The notes below the pieces were generated by a model. The model worked only from the letters and a program-made list of their open reading frames with translations. It was not told the origin of the DNA and did no database searches. A stretch of DNA of 64,000 nt, taken from the NCBI GenBank assembly GCA_038147195.1, contig JAYQTB010000006.1, positions 1-64,000 of the forward strand, written 5' to 3'. Positions 27,068-35,740 of this stretch are shown one piece after another (position 1 is the stretch's first letter; the number at the start of each line of letters is the position of its first letter). A program made the position numbers and the translations under genes. The stretch comes from Eutrophocola salsuginis. GTDB taxonomy: Bacteria > Pseudomonadota > Gammaproteobacteria > Pseudomonadales > Pseudohongiellaceae.

Positions 27068-28555
27068 TTATTGAAACGCGCTGTCCTGAAACGAATAGTA
27101 GTAACGCATGTTCACGTCACGTGAAACGGTTGCGCCATTTTCGATTCCGGGGCGGAAGGGTGAGTTTTTCAGGTAACGACGCAGGCGTGTTGCGGTATCA
27201 AAGGTAGTGTTCGATGACTGGTCCACCTGTACGATGTTCCTGGCGGTGCCATTGCCATTTATAGTGAACCGCATGTCGATCCAGCCGTTATAGTCAAGGT
27301 TCGTTTTGCGGCTGATGCCAAATTTCTCCCGGCTGTTGGGCTTGGGTGTGAACAACGGCAATTGCATGGGATATTCGGGTCTGAACAGTCCTGCGATTTC
27401 GGCTTCGTCTAGACTCAGTTTCTGGGCTACTTCCCAGGCCCGGGCATACTGGGCCATGGCGGCATCGTTCCAGTCGAACATCAGGTGCCAGTCGGCATAT
27501 TCCAGGTGCGCCCTTACCTTTTCCGAGGCCGGCGTTGACGGGTCGCTTTCCATGTACAGCAGGATACGCTCAAATATATCGATGCCTGCCTCGTAACCTT
27601 CTCGATTGCGCCGCAGGTGTTTCCAGCGGTTTGGCATGTTGGCGCTTCTGCGAGCAGACGTTATGTAATAGTGGGGATTGCCGATCATCTCTCCGCTGTA
27701 CCCGGTCAGGAACAGGGTTTCCAGCAGCTTGTATTCCAGTTCCAGCAGGCGAGGGTTTCGGAAGTTCTCGTCCTCGATGAGCTGGGAGATGGCATCCGAG
27801 TAATGCTCCTTGGCGCGATAGAGGCTGTTGACAGCATGAGTGCGCGAAATTTCGGACCCGGTGGGAACATTACCTCCACCGAATGAGAAACTGCCCGGAC
27901 CGTTCGGGTCATCCCGCTCCACCAGTGCTAGGCCAAAAGTATACATATTCTGGTCACCCAGTCCGGCCAGCGCCGGCACGCGGGTGGCACCGTCCTCCAA
28001 TTTCCGGCTCAGGTATTCTTGGTAATGTTGCCGGTTATTGACCGCGGCAAAGTCGCCGAGTGCGAGAAAACTTTCCACCAAGCTCTCGACGATAGGAAAG
28101 TGCTGGACATCGTAAAGGCCGTTGTTGACCCGGCTAATGTGCTCGGCCCGTTCTAAGACGCTGATCGCTTCCTCGTGTCGTGCCTGTAACTGTAGCAGCC
28201 TGCCGAGTGACAACAGTTGCTCCACCAGGTTCTGTGCGAACGGACCATCCTGGCGTTCAACGTCGGAGATAGCCTGCTGGTATGCCAGGATATTTGCTTC
28301 TTCAGTAGCATCATATCTGGCAAAAACGCCACCGCCCCGGCCCGATTCAGTATCCTGCAGCCTGTCGATACGGATCCCGGCTAGGTTGCCGGCGGCCAAC
28401 ACCGGGGCATCAGAACCGATGAGGACGGGATCGAAGATCAGGGTATCAAGCAACTCGTCACTCTGGGCCCAGGCCCCAAAGGCCCACACACAAAGCACAG
28501 CTGCAACTAGGACTGGTTGCCTGTACAGGAGCGGTCGATGCGCTGTAATCAACAT
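27068..28555 (-). CDS. Exported TPR-like protein with TonB-C-like C-terminal domain, function unknown
   Basis: 495 aa. A signal peptide (residues about 12-30, cleaved near AWA-QSDE) is followed by a helical, TPR-like region: LLSLGRLLQLQARHEEAISVLERAEHISR and SLVESFLALGDFAAV. The last about 85 residues (YNGWIDMRFTINGNGTARNI-VQVDQSS, then LRRYLKNSPFRPGIENG) have the beta-strand pattern and F-x-P-a-x-x-x-G ending of TonB C-terminal/energy-transducer domains. There is no N-terminal TonB box region or membrane helix besides the signal. Likely periplasmic; role unknown. It is convergent with the GT9 gene (10-bp gap). Similar architecture occurs in proteobacterial 'energy transducer TonB' annotations. 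Confidence 0.75.
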   Translation of the reverse strand: MLITAHRPLLYRQPVLVAAVLCVWAFGAWAQSDELLDTLIFDPVLIGSDAPVLAAGNLAGIRIDRLQDTESGRGGGVFARYDATEEANILAYQQAISDVERQDGPFAQNLVEQLLSLGRLLQLQARHEEAISVLERAEHISRVNNGLYDVQHFPIVESLVESFLALGDFAAVNNRQHYQEYLSRKLEDGATRVPALAGLGDQNMYTFGLALVERDDPNGPGSFSFGGGNVPTGSEISRTHAVNSLYRAKEHYSDAISQLIEDENFRNPRLLELEYKLLETLFLTGYSGEMIGNPHYYITSARRSANMPNRWKHLRRNREGYEAGIDIFERILLYMESDPSTPASEKVRAHLEYADWHLMFDWNDAAMAQYARAWEVAQKLSLDEAEIAGLFRPEYPMQLPLFTPKPNSREKFGISRKTNLDYNGWIDMRFTINGNGTARNIVQVDQSSNTTFDTATRLRRYLKNSPFRPGIENGATVSRDVNMRYYYSFQDSAFQ

Positions 28556-28795
28556 GCTGGAGTGCCTTAAACTAGCGGTTCTGTATATAGGGTTTTCAGG
28601 GGCGAGACATAAGGAATACCGTAATCCTCACAGGCGTCCAGCATCCCTGTCACACCCGGACGCCATAAGCTGATATACGAGCATTTCTCACTGATGGATG
28701 ACCCACCGGAAAACGGGCCAGGTGACAGGTGTGGGAAATTAGGGTATACCGAAATGATGAAACTACATTTATTGCATTCAGGGGGGTAAAGAATC

Positions 28796-29215
28796 ATGGG
28801 CATATCGGTCAATACCATCATCACAATCTGCCGCGGCATCCTAGTGAACACTGGCATCATGCTGGCTGCACAGGGCGTGCTTGCCCATCATTCCATCGAA
28901 GGGGAATTCGACACAAGCATCGAGTTCGAAGTTCGCGGCACGTTGACCAAAATCGACTGGGCCAATCCGCATATATGGTATTACATGAATGTGACCAACG
29001 AGGCTGGCGAAATTGAAGAATGGCAATGCAGTACCGGCGCCAATCCCAACCGTCTGGTCAGGGCCGGCTGGCAGAAAGAAGACCTGCCCATCGGCTCAGA
29101 GGTTTGGATCGCCCGGGCCAGTCCTGCCTGGGACGATCCCCACACCTGCATCCTAAGGGGCAACATGGCCTTTGCTGACGGCACACCCGTATTTGCCGGG
29201 CAAAAGCCGGAATAA
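28796..29215 (+). CDS. DUF6152-family exported protein
   Basis: 139 aa. An N-terminal hydrophobic signal is cleaved near VLA-HHS, followed by the family pattern HHSIEGEFDTSIEFEVRGTLTKIDW-ANPHIWYYM, and WQCSTGANPNRLVRAGW, resembling DUF6152 proteins. The twin His at the mature N-terminus could bind metal. Members are, as I recall, often found near PQQ dehydrogenases and DUF6644 proteins in environmental Proteobacteria, and here two DUF6644-like genes follow. It has an AGGGGGG-type ribosome site 9-10 nt before the ATG. Biochemical role unknown. Confidence 0.8.
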   Translation: MGISVNTIITICRGILVNTGIMLAAQGVLAHHSIEGEFDTSIEFEVRGTLTKIDWANPHIWYYMNVTNEAGEIEEWQCSTGANPNRLVRAGWQKEDLPIGSEVWIARASPAWDDPHTCILRGNMAFADGTPVFAGQKPE

Positions 29216-29442
29216 CAAGCAAAAATAGCGTTATAGAACCAGTGCTGATGGAGTTGCATTAGCCATGGTGCCCGCCTTAACCATTCATTCAGGGCCGGAC
29301 GGGTAAGACAGGAACTCGCACCATTGTGAAAAAATTGTTCAACCTCTTGTTTGCCACCATGCTTAATCCCAATCTGCACCACCCGCTTCAAGAGGGTCAG
29401 ATTTTTCCTTACACACTTATCTTTTAAAAAGAGGTGAACCGA

Positions 29443-29895
29443 ATGATGGGCTTGTTGATCTGGATCGAAGAAAGTGGTCTCGGCATCTATGTCCGCGAGG
29501 ACCTGTGGGGCTTTGCCATCGCCCTTTCCATGCATGCCGTGGGCATGGCCATGGTGCTGGGTGTTGTCGTCGTGACCAACCTTCGGGCACTGGGTTATGT
29601 AAGCGAGATTCCCGTGCTCAGCTACACGAATCTCTTCCCAGCCGCCTGGCTCGGCTTCGCCATAAATCTCACTTCCGGCATCATGCTCTATGTCTCGCAT
29701 GCCACCGAGTACACCTATCAGTTCGTGTTCATGCTAAAACTAGGTCTGCTTGCGCTGGGCGGCGTCCTGATGAAAGTGATGATGAATTTCATTCGCGCCA
29801 ACAGGGATCCTTTCCAAGTCAAACTGGTTGCGGTTATCTGCCTCGCTAGCTGGATTGGCGCGGTAATCACTGGCCGCCTGATGGCTTACGCATAA
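29443..29895 (+). CDS. DUF6644-like membrane protein (first of two)
   Basis: 150 aa with four hydrophobic segments. Starts MMGLLIWIEESGLGIYVREDLWGFAIALSMHAVGM, close in layout to the DUF6644 family (short amphipathic W-helix, then a His-containing first membrane helix). I chose ATG 29443 because AGAGG ends 8 nt upstream; a GTG at 29434 is in frame but overlaps that site. The conserved His in TM1 and the Arg in the last helix (ITGRLMAY) match its neighbour, suggesting a heterodimer. No known activity; a haem or quinone site is possible but unsupported. Confidence 0.72.
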   Translation: MMGLLIWIEESGLGIYVREDLWGFAIALSMHAVGMAMVLGVVVVTNLRALGYVSEIPVLSYTNLFPAAWLGFAINLTSGIMLYVSHATEYTYQFVFMLKLGLLALGGVLMKVMMNFIRANRDPFQVKLVAVICLASWIGAVITGRLMAYA

Positions 29896-29914
29896 GATAA
29901 GGGGAAGAAAAGAC

Positions 29915-30397
29915 ATGAGTCCTGAAATCATGAGCTGGCTATCCAGCACCTACATCAGCGAAGCCATGCGCAACATCTTCTGGATGTGGCCGGTAATGGA
30001 AAACCTGCACTTCCTGGGGTTATCCATAATGTTCGGCGCGCTGCTTGCCGTCGACATGCGCGTAATTGGCTTGGCGCCCGCCATCCCGATGCGTGCTGCC
30101 ATGGGTCTCATCCCGCTGGTCCTGATCGCCTTCAGCATCAACCTGCTGACCGGCCTCGCCTTTATACTGGCAGATCCCTACCGCTATTTTTACAACCTGT
30201 CCTTTCAGTGGAAGATCGGTCTGATCTTCCTGGCCGGCGTAAATGCGCTGTGGTTCTGGTTTGGTGAGCACCGAAAATTAGTTCTGCTGGGTCAGGGCGA
30301 ACAGGCCGACTTCCCGGCCAAGGTCATCGCCGGGCTGTCATTGGTGATATGGATCGCGGTCATCGTCCTAGGACGGCTGATTCCCTACCTGGAATAA
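29915..30397 (+). CDS. DUF6644-family membrane protein (second of two)
   Basis: 160 aa, four membrane helices. ISEAMRNIFWMWPVMENLHFLGLSIMFGALLAVDMRVIG is the classical DUF6644 beginning, with a TM1 His and a D-x-R at the end of the helix. The sequence also ends ...VLGRLIPYLE, parallel to GRLMAYA of the preceding protein, so the two are paralogues. Starts 20 bp after the previous stop with AGGGGAAG upstream. Together with the DUF6152 gene it forms a three-gene unit of unknown function in the envelope. Confidence 0.78.
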   Translation: MSPEIMSWLSSTYISEAMRNIFWMWPVMENLHFLGLSIMFGALLAVDMRVIGLAPAIPMRAAMGLIPLVLIAFSINLLTGLAFILADPYRYFYNLSFQWKIGLIFLAGVNALWFWFGEHRKLVLLGQGEQADFPAKVIAGLSLVIWIAVIVLGRLIPYLE

Positions 30398-30498
30398 AAT
30401 CACGCCAGGCCGATTTGATGTTGATTCAGCGCAGTCACCAGTCATCCAGCCTTTGCGCCATATTGTTGATTTCGGCCCCGGGCCCGGCCCACCTGCCG

Positions 30499-32001
30499 CT
30501 ATGGAAACAAAGTAATATGATTTGATCCTATCCTGCTGACAATCACAGCAACCAGGCCGGACACTAGGAACGATGGCAACAACACGTCCAGCGCGTTCAT
30601 ATAGATCACCCCGTTCTCCCACCCTAACACCGTAAAAAGCGATGGCACTAGGAACTTGAACACGATAGTGGACAGGAAGCCCGCCACCATCGCGCACTTT
30701 GCGCCCAACGCCGTTAATTTGTTCCAACACAGACTCAGGATGATCACCGGACAGAACGTGGCGGCGATCCCTGACCAACCGAAGATGACGATCCAGAATA
30801 TCCCGTTCTCTGCGTCATAGAGCAGTATCCCTAGGCCGATTCCGAATGAGAGCAGCGCCAGGACAAAAGTCACCTGTCGGCTGAGCTTTATGAGTGCGGC
30901 ATCACCCATGTCTGGTTTTTTTGTTTTCTGCCAATAGTCTCGTACGGCGGAGCTAGACGCCACCAACAGCAGGGAATCGATGGTGGACATTATGGCGGAC
31001 AGGACCATGGCGATGTAGACGCCGGCAAAGAACGGCAGCAGCAAGACCTGGGACATGACCGGCAATATATTGTCGGGATCAAAGCCGAGGTCGGCATCAG
31101 TAAAGAGTGCTCTGCCCGTCATCCCGAGTAGGATGGCGCCGGTGTCGGCGAGGAAGGTCCACGCGAGCGCCACTATCGCGCCCTTATTGATCTGGGCCTC
31201 GTCGCGTATCGAGATAAAGCGCACGAACACTTGCGGCGAACCGAGAAAACCGATGCCAATGGCGAGAAAGCCCAGCGTCTGGAAGATGGCCAGCGTGGTC
31301 CAGCCCTGCCCGCCCGTCAGGGTCAGGTGACCGGGAAACTGAGACGACAGCGTATCGAGAATATTGGTGAGTCCGCCAGCTTCTAGCAAACCGAGAACCG
31401 GAAGGATGACCAGACCGGACACCATCAGCAGGCCTTGGAACACGTCCGACCAGACCACCGCGATGAAGCCACCGCGTGTGATGTACAGCATCACCACAAC
31501 AAATCCGATGGTGGCACCGAGGTAGTGGTTGATGTCGAGGTAGGCATTGAAGGCCTTGCCGGTGGCGAACACCTGCGAGCCAGCATAGATGGGCACGAAC
31601 ACCACCAGCGCACCGGCGGCGATCAGCCGGAGCATGTGACCGCTATCCTTGAAACGGGATTCAAGGTAGTCGGGAATGGTAACGCTGTCGTACCGGTCGG
31701 TGAGCCGTTTGAAGGGCTTTGCCATCCACAGCCAGGCGATGCCCACCCCGATTAGTTCACCGGCGGCGATCCATAATCCCTGCAACCCCACGGCAAAACC
31801 GGTACCTGTGACGCCGAGTAGCAGCCAAGCGGACTCCCCTGTGGCGCGGGCGGAGAAAGCCACGTTGATGAAGCCGAGCTTCTTGCCGCCGGCGAAGTAA
31901 TCGCGGATGTCGTGCATCCGTTTTGACGCCAGGTAGCCTATGCACAGCAGGATGGCGCAGTAGATGAAGACTGCAGAGGATTTCCAGAATAGATCGCTGA
32001 T
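30499..32001 (-). CDS. Sodium:solute symporter (SSS family), probable ATC start
   Basis: About 500 aa, LeuT-fold symporter driven by sodium. Seen: DYFAGGKKLGFINVAFSARATGESAWLLLG, the SSS TM2 pattern, and DVFQGLLMVSG, ALVVFVPIYAGSQV and MSTIDSLLLVASSSAVRDYW, the last being the classical Na2-site helix. The first ATG (31917) lies after TM1. The same frame upstream reads SDLFWKSSAVFIYCAILLC-IGYLASKR, a normal TM1, and begins at ATC (32001-31999) exactly 5 nt after a perfect AGGAGG. So either an ATC start is used or an ATG was misread. It is the last gene of the flavocytochrome operon, 12 bp after the cytochrome. Substrate perhaps an aromatic or carboxylic compound (inference). Confidence 0.87.
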   Translation of the reverse strand: MSDLFWKSSAVFIYCAILLCIGYLASKRMHDIRDYFAGGKKLGFINVAFSARATGESAWLLLGVTGTGFAVGLQGLWIAAGELIGVGIAWLWMAKPFKRLTDRYDSVTIPDYLESRFKDSGHMLRLIAAGALVVFVPIYAGSQVFATGKAFNAYLDINHYLGATIGFVVVMLYITRGGFIAVVWSDVFQGLLMVSGLVILPVLGLLEAGGLTNILDTLSSQFPGHLTLTGGQGWTTLAIFQTLGFLAIGIGFLGSPQVFVRFISIRDEAQINKGAIVALAWTFLADTGAILLGMTGRALFTDADLGFDPDNILPVMSQVLLLPFFAGVYIAMVLSAIMSTIDSLLLVASSSAVRDYWQKTKKPDMGDAALIKLSRQVTFVLALLSFGIGLGILLYDAENGIFWIVIFGWSGIAATFCPVIILSLCWNKLTALGAKCAMVAGFLSTIVFKFLVPSLFTVLGWENGVIYMNALDVLLPSFLVSGLVAVIVSRIGSNHITLFP

Positions 32002-32013
32002 GTCAGCCTCCTG

Positions 32014-32334
32014 TTAACGCGGTGACAGGTAGGCGCCTAGGTCGGCCAGATCCTTGTCGCTGATTTCGGTCTTGCGAAAAGGCGGCATGATCTTCACACC
32101 GTTGCGTACGAAAGCTGCCACAAGCTCAAGCGTCAGGTCCAGGCGCTCTTCCAGCACGGCGGGTTTCTCACCCTTGTACAGTATCTCAAGAGCGGAAGTA
32201 CCCGGATGCTTGCGCCCGCCCGGGGCGTGGCACGGTGAACACCAGTGTTCATAGACTTCTTTACCATGCGCGGCATCCTGGGCCTGTACCTGCATTGCAC
32301 CAAGCATCATAAGAATGAAGACAACGTTACGCAT
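32014..32334 (-). CDS. Cytochrome c subunit of a p-cresol methylhydroxylase-type flavocytochrome
   Basis: 106 aa. A signal peptide MRNVVFILMMLGAMQVQAQ is followed by one haem c motif CSPCH (Cys32, Cys35, His36) and a likely axial Met83 in KIMPPF. It should accept electrons from the FAD subunit encoded just upstream and pass them to the respiratory chain in the periplasm. I chose ATG 32334 since GAGG lies 9 nt before it; ATG 32343 is an in-frame alternative. Its start overlaps the flavoprotein stop by 8 bp, an arrangement typical of paired subunits translated in fixed ratio. Confidence 0.88.
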   Translation of the reverse strand: MRNVVFILMMLGAMQVQAQDAAHGKEVYEHWCSPCHAPGGRKHPGTSALEILYKGEKPAVLEERLDLTLELVAAFVRNGVKIMPPFRKTEISDKDLADLGAYLSPR

Positions 32335-33943
32335 TGTCGTCATCCTCGCGCAGGTGCCTCGGCCAGATTCCATACCGGCCGGCCGAGATGATGCCGTTGG
32401 GGTCGATGGCGTCCTTAAGGCGCTGCTGCAGGCGAAGCAACGCATTGTTGTTGAAGGAATAGGCCTGTGCACAGTCGTCCATGAAGGCAGTATGCGTGCG
32501 GTACTCGCCCCAGCCGTGTTCGGCCGCCACTTTCACCAGCTCGCGAAAAATCTCGCGCGTCTTGCGGTTGGCATCCACGTCGCGGGTGACTGTAAATCCG
32601 ACAAGGATGGTGAAGGTGCGTTGGTGGTAGGAATATGGGGGTACGTTGAACACCGTGCTAACGCCCATCTCGCGCAGCACGCGACCCAGCACCTTGTTGG
32701 ACTCGATAACGGCCTTCCCCGTCATGGGCACGACCGGCGAGAAGCCCAGGTGTCCATTGCTGCCCGCGGGATTGAAGTTGGAGCGGTTGCCAAGCTGGAA
32801 CACAGACATTGACGGGACTCCAAGGTGGTTTTCATCCTGGGTCTGCATGAGCTCCTCATAGGGCATGGGAAAATCCAGGTTCTCGCCTTCATTGAAGCGG
32901 ACCCCGTCGATGTGGGCAAACTGGCGTTTCGTATATTCCCAGGATTGGTCGACGATTTCACGCGGGCCATAGAACTTGAACTGCGAGGCCCAGAAAGGCG
33001 TGTCGATACTGCGCGCAAATTCGTCGAGCACCCGAATGTCATCGACATTGGCACGGTCATAGCGCTCCGCCATCTCCGGGTTCTGCCCCAGTACGAACTG
33101 GATTGGCGACTGCACGCCGGCGTTGGTGTTGAGAATGCCGGAGTACATCAGCCGCGCGGTGACGCGCACCAGTTCATGTACGTCGCTATAGCCCATCACC
33201 TGCACCGAACCCGACCGGAAGGCTTCCGGCGCCGGGTACAGCCAGAAACCCATCTTGGTCACCACGCCAAAGTTGGACTGGGCAAACAGGCCGTCAAGCC
33301 AGGGACCATAGCCCCAGCGGTACTGCTGCCAGGTTTCGGCATTGGGCAGCGCACCCATGCCGGTGCGCACGATGTCGCCGTCGGCCAAAACTACTTCCAT
33401 GCCGCAGTGGGCCTCGAAGTGATCGCGGTAGGGATTCACGGTGTAGCCGACGCCATGATCGAGGGCGTTGCCGATAAGGCTGCCCCAACCAGGGTCTGGA
33501 CAATCGATCCAGAGATTGAGGCCACGGTTCTGGATATGGTTGTAGAGATCGAAATACGAAACACCGGGTTCGACGAGGGCGAATGCGTTATCCTCGCTCA
33601 CTTCGATGATGCGGTTCATGCGTTTCAGGTCGAGCACCACGGAGCCGTTAAGTACCGGTGCGGAACCGCCATAGCCGAGGTTCTTGCCTGTGGACAAAGG
33701 GTAGACGGGAATGCGGTAGGCATTGCAGATACGCATCAGCGCCTGCACCTCTTCCGCTGATTGCGGCGCCAGGGCAATGGACGGGATCTTCTCCTCTTCC
33801 TCGCCCCACAGGGGCGAGTAGGCATCGCGGTAAAGATCGACATCGGCTTCGTCGGTGAAGACCCAGTCGGCGCCGACGGCGGCGGTAAACTCAGTAACAG
33901 CGCGGTCGAAATCGGCCTGGTTGACGCCGGGGGGATATCTCAT
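32327..33943 (-). CDS. FAD-linked oxidase of the vanillyl-alcohol oxidase/p-cresol methylhydroxylase family (flavoprotein subunit)
   Basis: 538 aa, about the size of PCMH (521) and VAO (560). PP-loop FAD domain: APQSAEEVQALMRICNAYRIPVYPLSTGKNLGYGGSAP. Cap and substrate domain with WGYGPWLDGLFAQSNFGVVTKMGFWLYP, very like PCMH, and a C-terminal DPNGIISAGRYGIW. NGHLGFSPV lies near where the covalent FAD ligand occurs in this family (His in VAO/eugenol oxidase, Tyr in PCMH); which residue is used cannot be confirmed. The adjacent cytochrome c gene favours a PCMH-like hydroxylase/dehydrogenase over an oxygen-using oxidase. Expected substrate: a 4-alkylphenol or 4-hydroxybenzyl alcohol. No signal peptide was seen, as in PCMH flavoprotein, which may travel with its partner. 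Confidence 0.87.
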   Translation of the reverse strand: MRYPPGVNQADFDRAVTEFTAAVGADWVFTDEADVDLYRDAYSPLWGEEEEKIPSIALAPQSAEEVQALMRICNAYRIPVYPLSTGKNLGYGGSAPVLNGSVVLDLKRMNRIIEVSEDNAFALVEPGVSYFDLYNHIQNRGLNLWIDCPDPGWGSLIGNALDHGVGYTVNPYRDHFEAHCGMEVVLADGDIVRTGMGALPNAETWQQYRWGYGPWLDGLFAQSNFGVVTKMGFWLYPAPEAFRSGSVQVMGYSDVHELVRVTARLMYSGILNTNAGVQSPIQFVLGQNPEMAERYDRANVDDIRVLDEFARSIDTPFWASQFKFYGPREIVDQSWEYTKRQFAHIDGVRFNEGENLDFPMPYEELMQTQDENHLGVPSMSVFQLGNRSNFNPAGSNGHLGFSPVVPMTGKAVIESNKVLGRVLREMGVSTVFNVPPYSYHQRTFTILVGFTVTRDVDANRKTREIFRELVKVAAEHGWGEYRTHTAFMDDCAQAYSFNNNALLRLQQRLKDAIDPNGIISAGRYGIWPRHLREDDDNA

Positions 33944-34010
33944 TGCTGACCCTCTCTGGATATGGCCTGCCGGGAGCGGCAGCTATAGTCCCCTGAATGG
34001 GCTGAAACTG

Positions 34011-35621
34011 CTAAGCCAGGTAGGCGTAGATCATCGTCAGCACACCCAGGATACTGCCCAGGAATACGCTGTGCTTGAAGGTGAAGCGAAACAGCCTGCC
34101 CTCCTCCGAGCGTGACATACCGGTCGCGGCAACCGCCACGGCCAGGCTCTGCAGGCTGATCATTTTACCCATCACACCGCCGGCGGAGTTGGCAGACGCC
34201 ATCAGCACCGGACTCAGGCCCAGCGAGTTGGCGGTAACCACCTGCAGGTTGCCGAACAGGGCGTTGGCGGAGGTATCACTGCCGGTCAGGAACACCGCCA
34301 TCCAGCCCAGCATGGCGCTAAAGAACGGGAACAGTCCGCCTGTAATGGCGAAGGCCAGGCCGAGGGTGACGGTCATGCCGCTGTAATTCATCAGGTAGGC
34401 AAGGCCGAGCACGGAAGCTATGGTGAACAGGGAGAAACCCAGTTGCTGCAGTACGGCATACAGAAGCTTGAAGTAACGCACCGGTGATACGCGGAAGACT
34501 ATGGCCGCGGCCAGGGTGGCCAGAGCACAGGCGGAGCCCCCGGCTGATAACCAATTCAGGTTGTACACCGCAGCGTAGGGTGTTGCGGATTCGACAACGG
34601 GCTGCATGCGCTGTACGACGTTGTGCAGCCCGGGCCATTCGATGGCGACGGTGACGCTGTTGAGCGCGCCTCCGATGATGCCGCTGCCCCAGACAAGCAC
34701 GAAGATCACCAGGAAGATATATGGTGACCAGGCATAGATGGTTCGACCGAAACCGTGGGACTGAACTTCCATCACTGCCTGAGTTTCACCGGCGAGTACG
34801 AAGTTATCTTTCGGATGCCACAGTTTGAGTAGCACGACCATGCCGACGATGGCGGTCATGGCGGCGACGATGTCGACCAGTTCCGGCCCTACATTGTTGG
34901 AAATCAGGAACTGCATGGAGGAGAAACACAGGCCGCAAACGATGGCGGCAGGCAGTACGCCTTTGAGTCCCTTCCATCCGCCCATGACGAGCACGAGGTA
35001 GGCCGGGATGAATACCGAGATAGGCGCGCACAGGCGGCCGACCCAGGCACTGAGTTCCTCGACCGGCAGTCCGGTGACGCTGGCCAGTGTGGTGACAGGG
35101 ACACCGATGGAGCCGAAGGCAACAGGCGCGGTATTGGCGAGCAGGCAGATACCGGCGGCGAAGAAAGGCGAGAAGCCCAGCCCGGTCAGCATGGCGGCAG
35201 CCACGGCAACGGGCGTACCGAAACCGGCGGCTCCCTCGATGAAGGCGCCTAGCGCGAAGGCAATAAGCATAGCCTGCAGGCGACGGTCAGCGGTAACCCC
35301 GCCAATGGAATCCTTGATGATCTCGAAGTTGCCGGTTTCAACCGTGATGCGGTACAGGACCACGGCCCAGAACACGATCCAACCGATGGGGAACAGGCCG
35401 AAAGCGGCACCCATCGTGGTGGAGCTGACGACCAGGCCAACCGGCATGCCGTAGACGCCGATGGCGACGACAATGGCCGCACCCAGTCCGGACAGGGCGG
35501 CCACCCAGGCCGGCTTGCGCAGGATACCGATCAGGATAAGCAGCACGAAGATCGGCACGGCTGCGAGCAGGGCCGAGAAACCCAGGCTGTCAGCAACAGG
35601 AAGGTAGTTTTGTTCCCACAT
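34011..35621 (-). CDS. L-lactate permease (LctP/LldP) family transporter
   Basis: 536 aa, about 13 membrane helices. Seen: IEGAAGFGTPVAVAAAMLTGLGF, LLANTAPVAFGSIGVPV and, near the C-terminus, SDTSANALFGNLQVVTANSLGLSPVLMASANSAGGVMGKMIS, the hallmark conserved blocks of the LctP family. Known members import lactate or glycolate with protons. It begins the minus-strand operon that continues with the flavocytochrome and a sodium symporter, so here it may import an organic acid tied to that pathway. No lactate dehydrogenase is near. It reads away from the divergent second SSS symporter. Confidence 0.9.
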   Translation of the reverse strand: MWEQNYLPVADSLGFSALLAAVPIFVLLILIGILRKPAWVAALSGLGAAIVVAIGVYGMPVGLVVSSTTMGAAFGLFPIGWIVFWAVVLYRITVETGNFEIIKDSIGGVTADRRLQAMLIAFALGAFIEGAAGFGTPVAVAAAMLTGLGFSPFFAAGICLLANTAPVAFGSIGVPVTTLASVTGLPVEELSAWVGRLCAPISVFIPAYLVLVMGGWKGLKGVLPAAIVCGLCFSSMQFLISNNVGPELVDIVAAMTAIVGMVVLLKLWHPKDNFVLAGETQAVMEVQSHGFGRTIYAWSPYIFLVIFVLVWGSGIIGGALNSVTVAIEWPGLHNVVQRMQPVVESATPYAAVYNLNWLSAGGSACALATLAAAIVFRVSPVRYFKLLYAVLQQLGFSLFTIASVLGLAYLMNYSGMTVTLGLAFAITGGLFPFFSAMLGWMAVFLTGSDTSANALFGNLQVVTANSLGLSPVLMASANSAGGVMGKMISLQSLAVAVAATGMSRSEEGRLFRFTFKHSVFLGSILGVLTMIYAYLA

Positions 35622-35740
35622 GAAAAGATTCCCCCAAAGACGGATTTGCTATTGTTTTCAGTATTGTCGATGCGTCGAAAGGTGTCATTAAACCTCACTG
35701 TAAACGGGGATTCCAGCCTTAGCGCCGGGCAAAAATAGTC

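Noticed and set aside
28567..28860. Minus-strand frame whose last part (SLWRPGVTGMLDACEDYGIPY) looks coding
   Set aside because: The C-terminal third reads like protein, but the N-terminal part is not convincing and it runs antisense into the DUF6152 gene. Possibly the tail of a lost gene; not supported enough to list.
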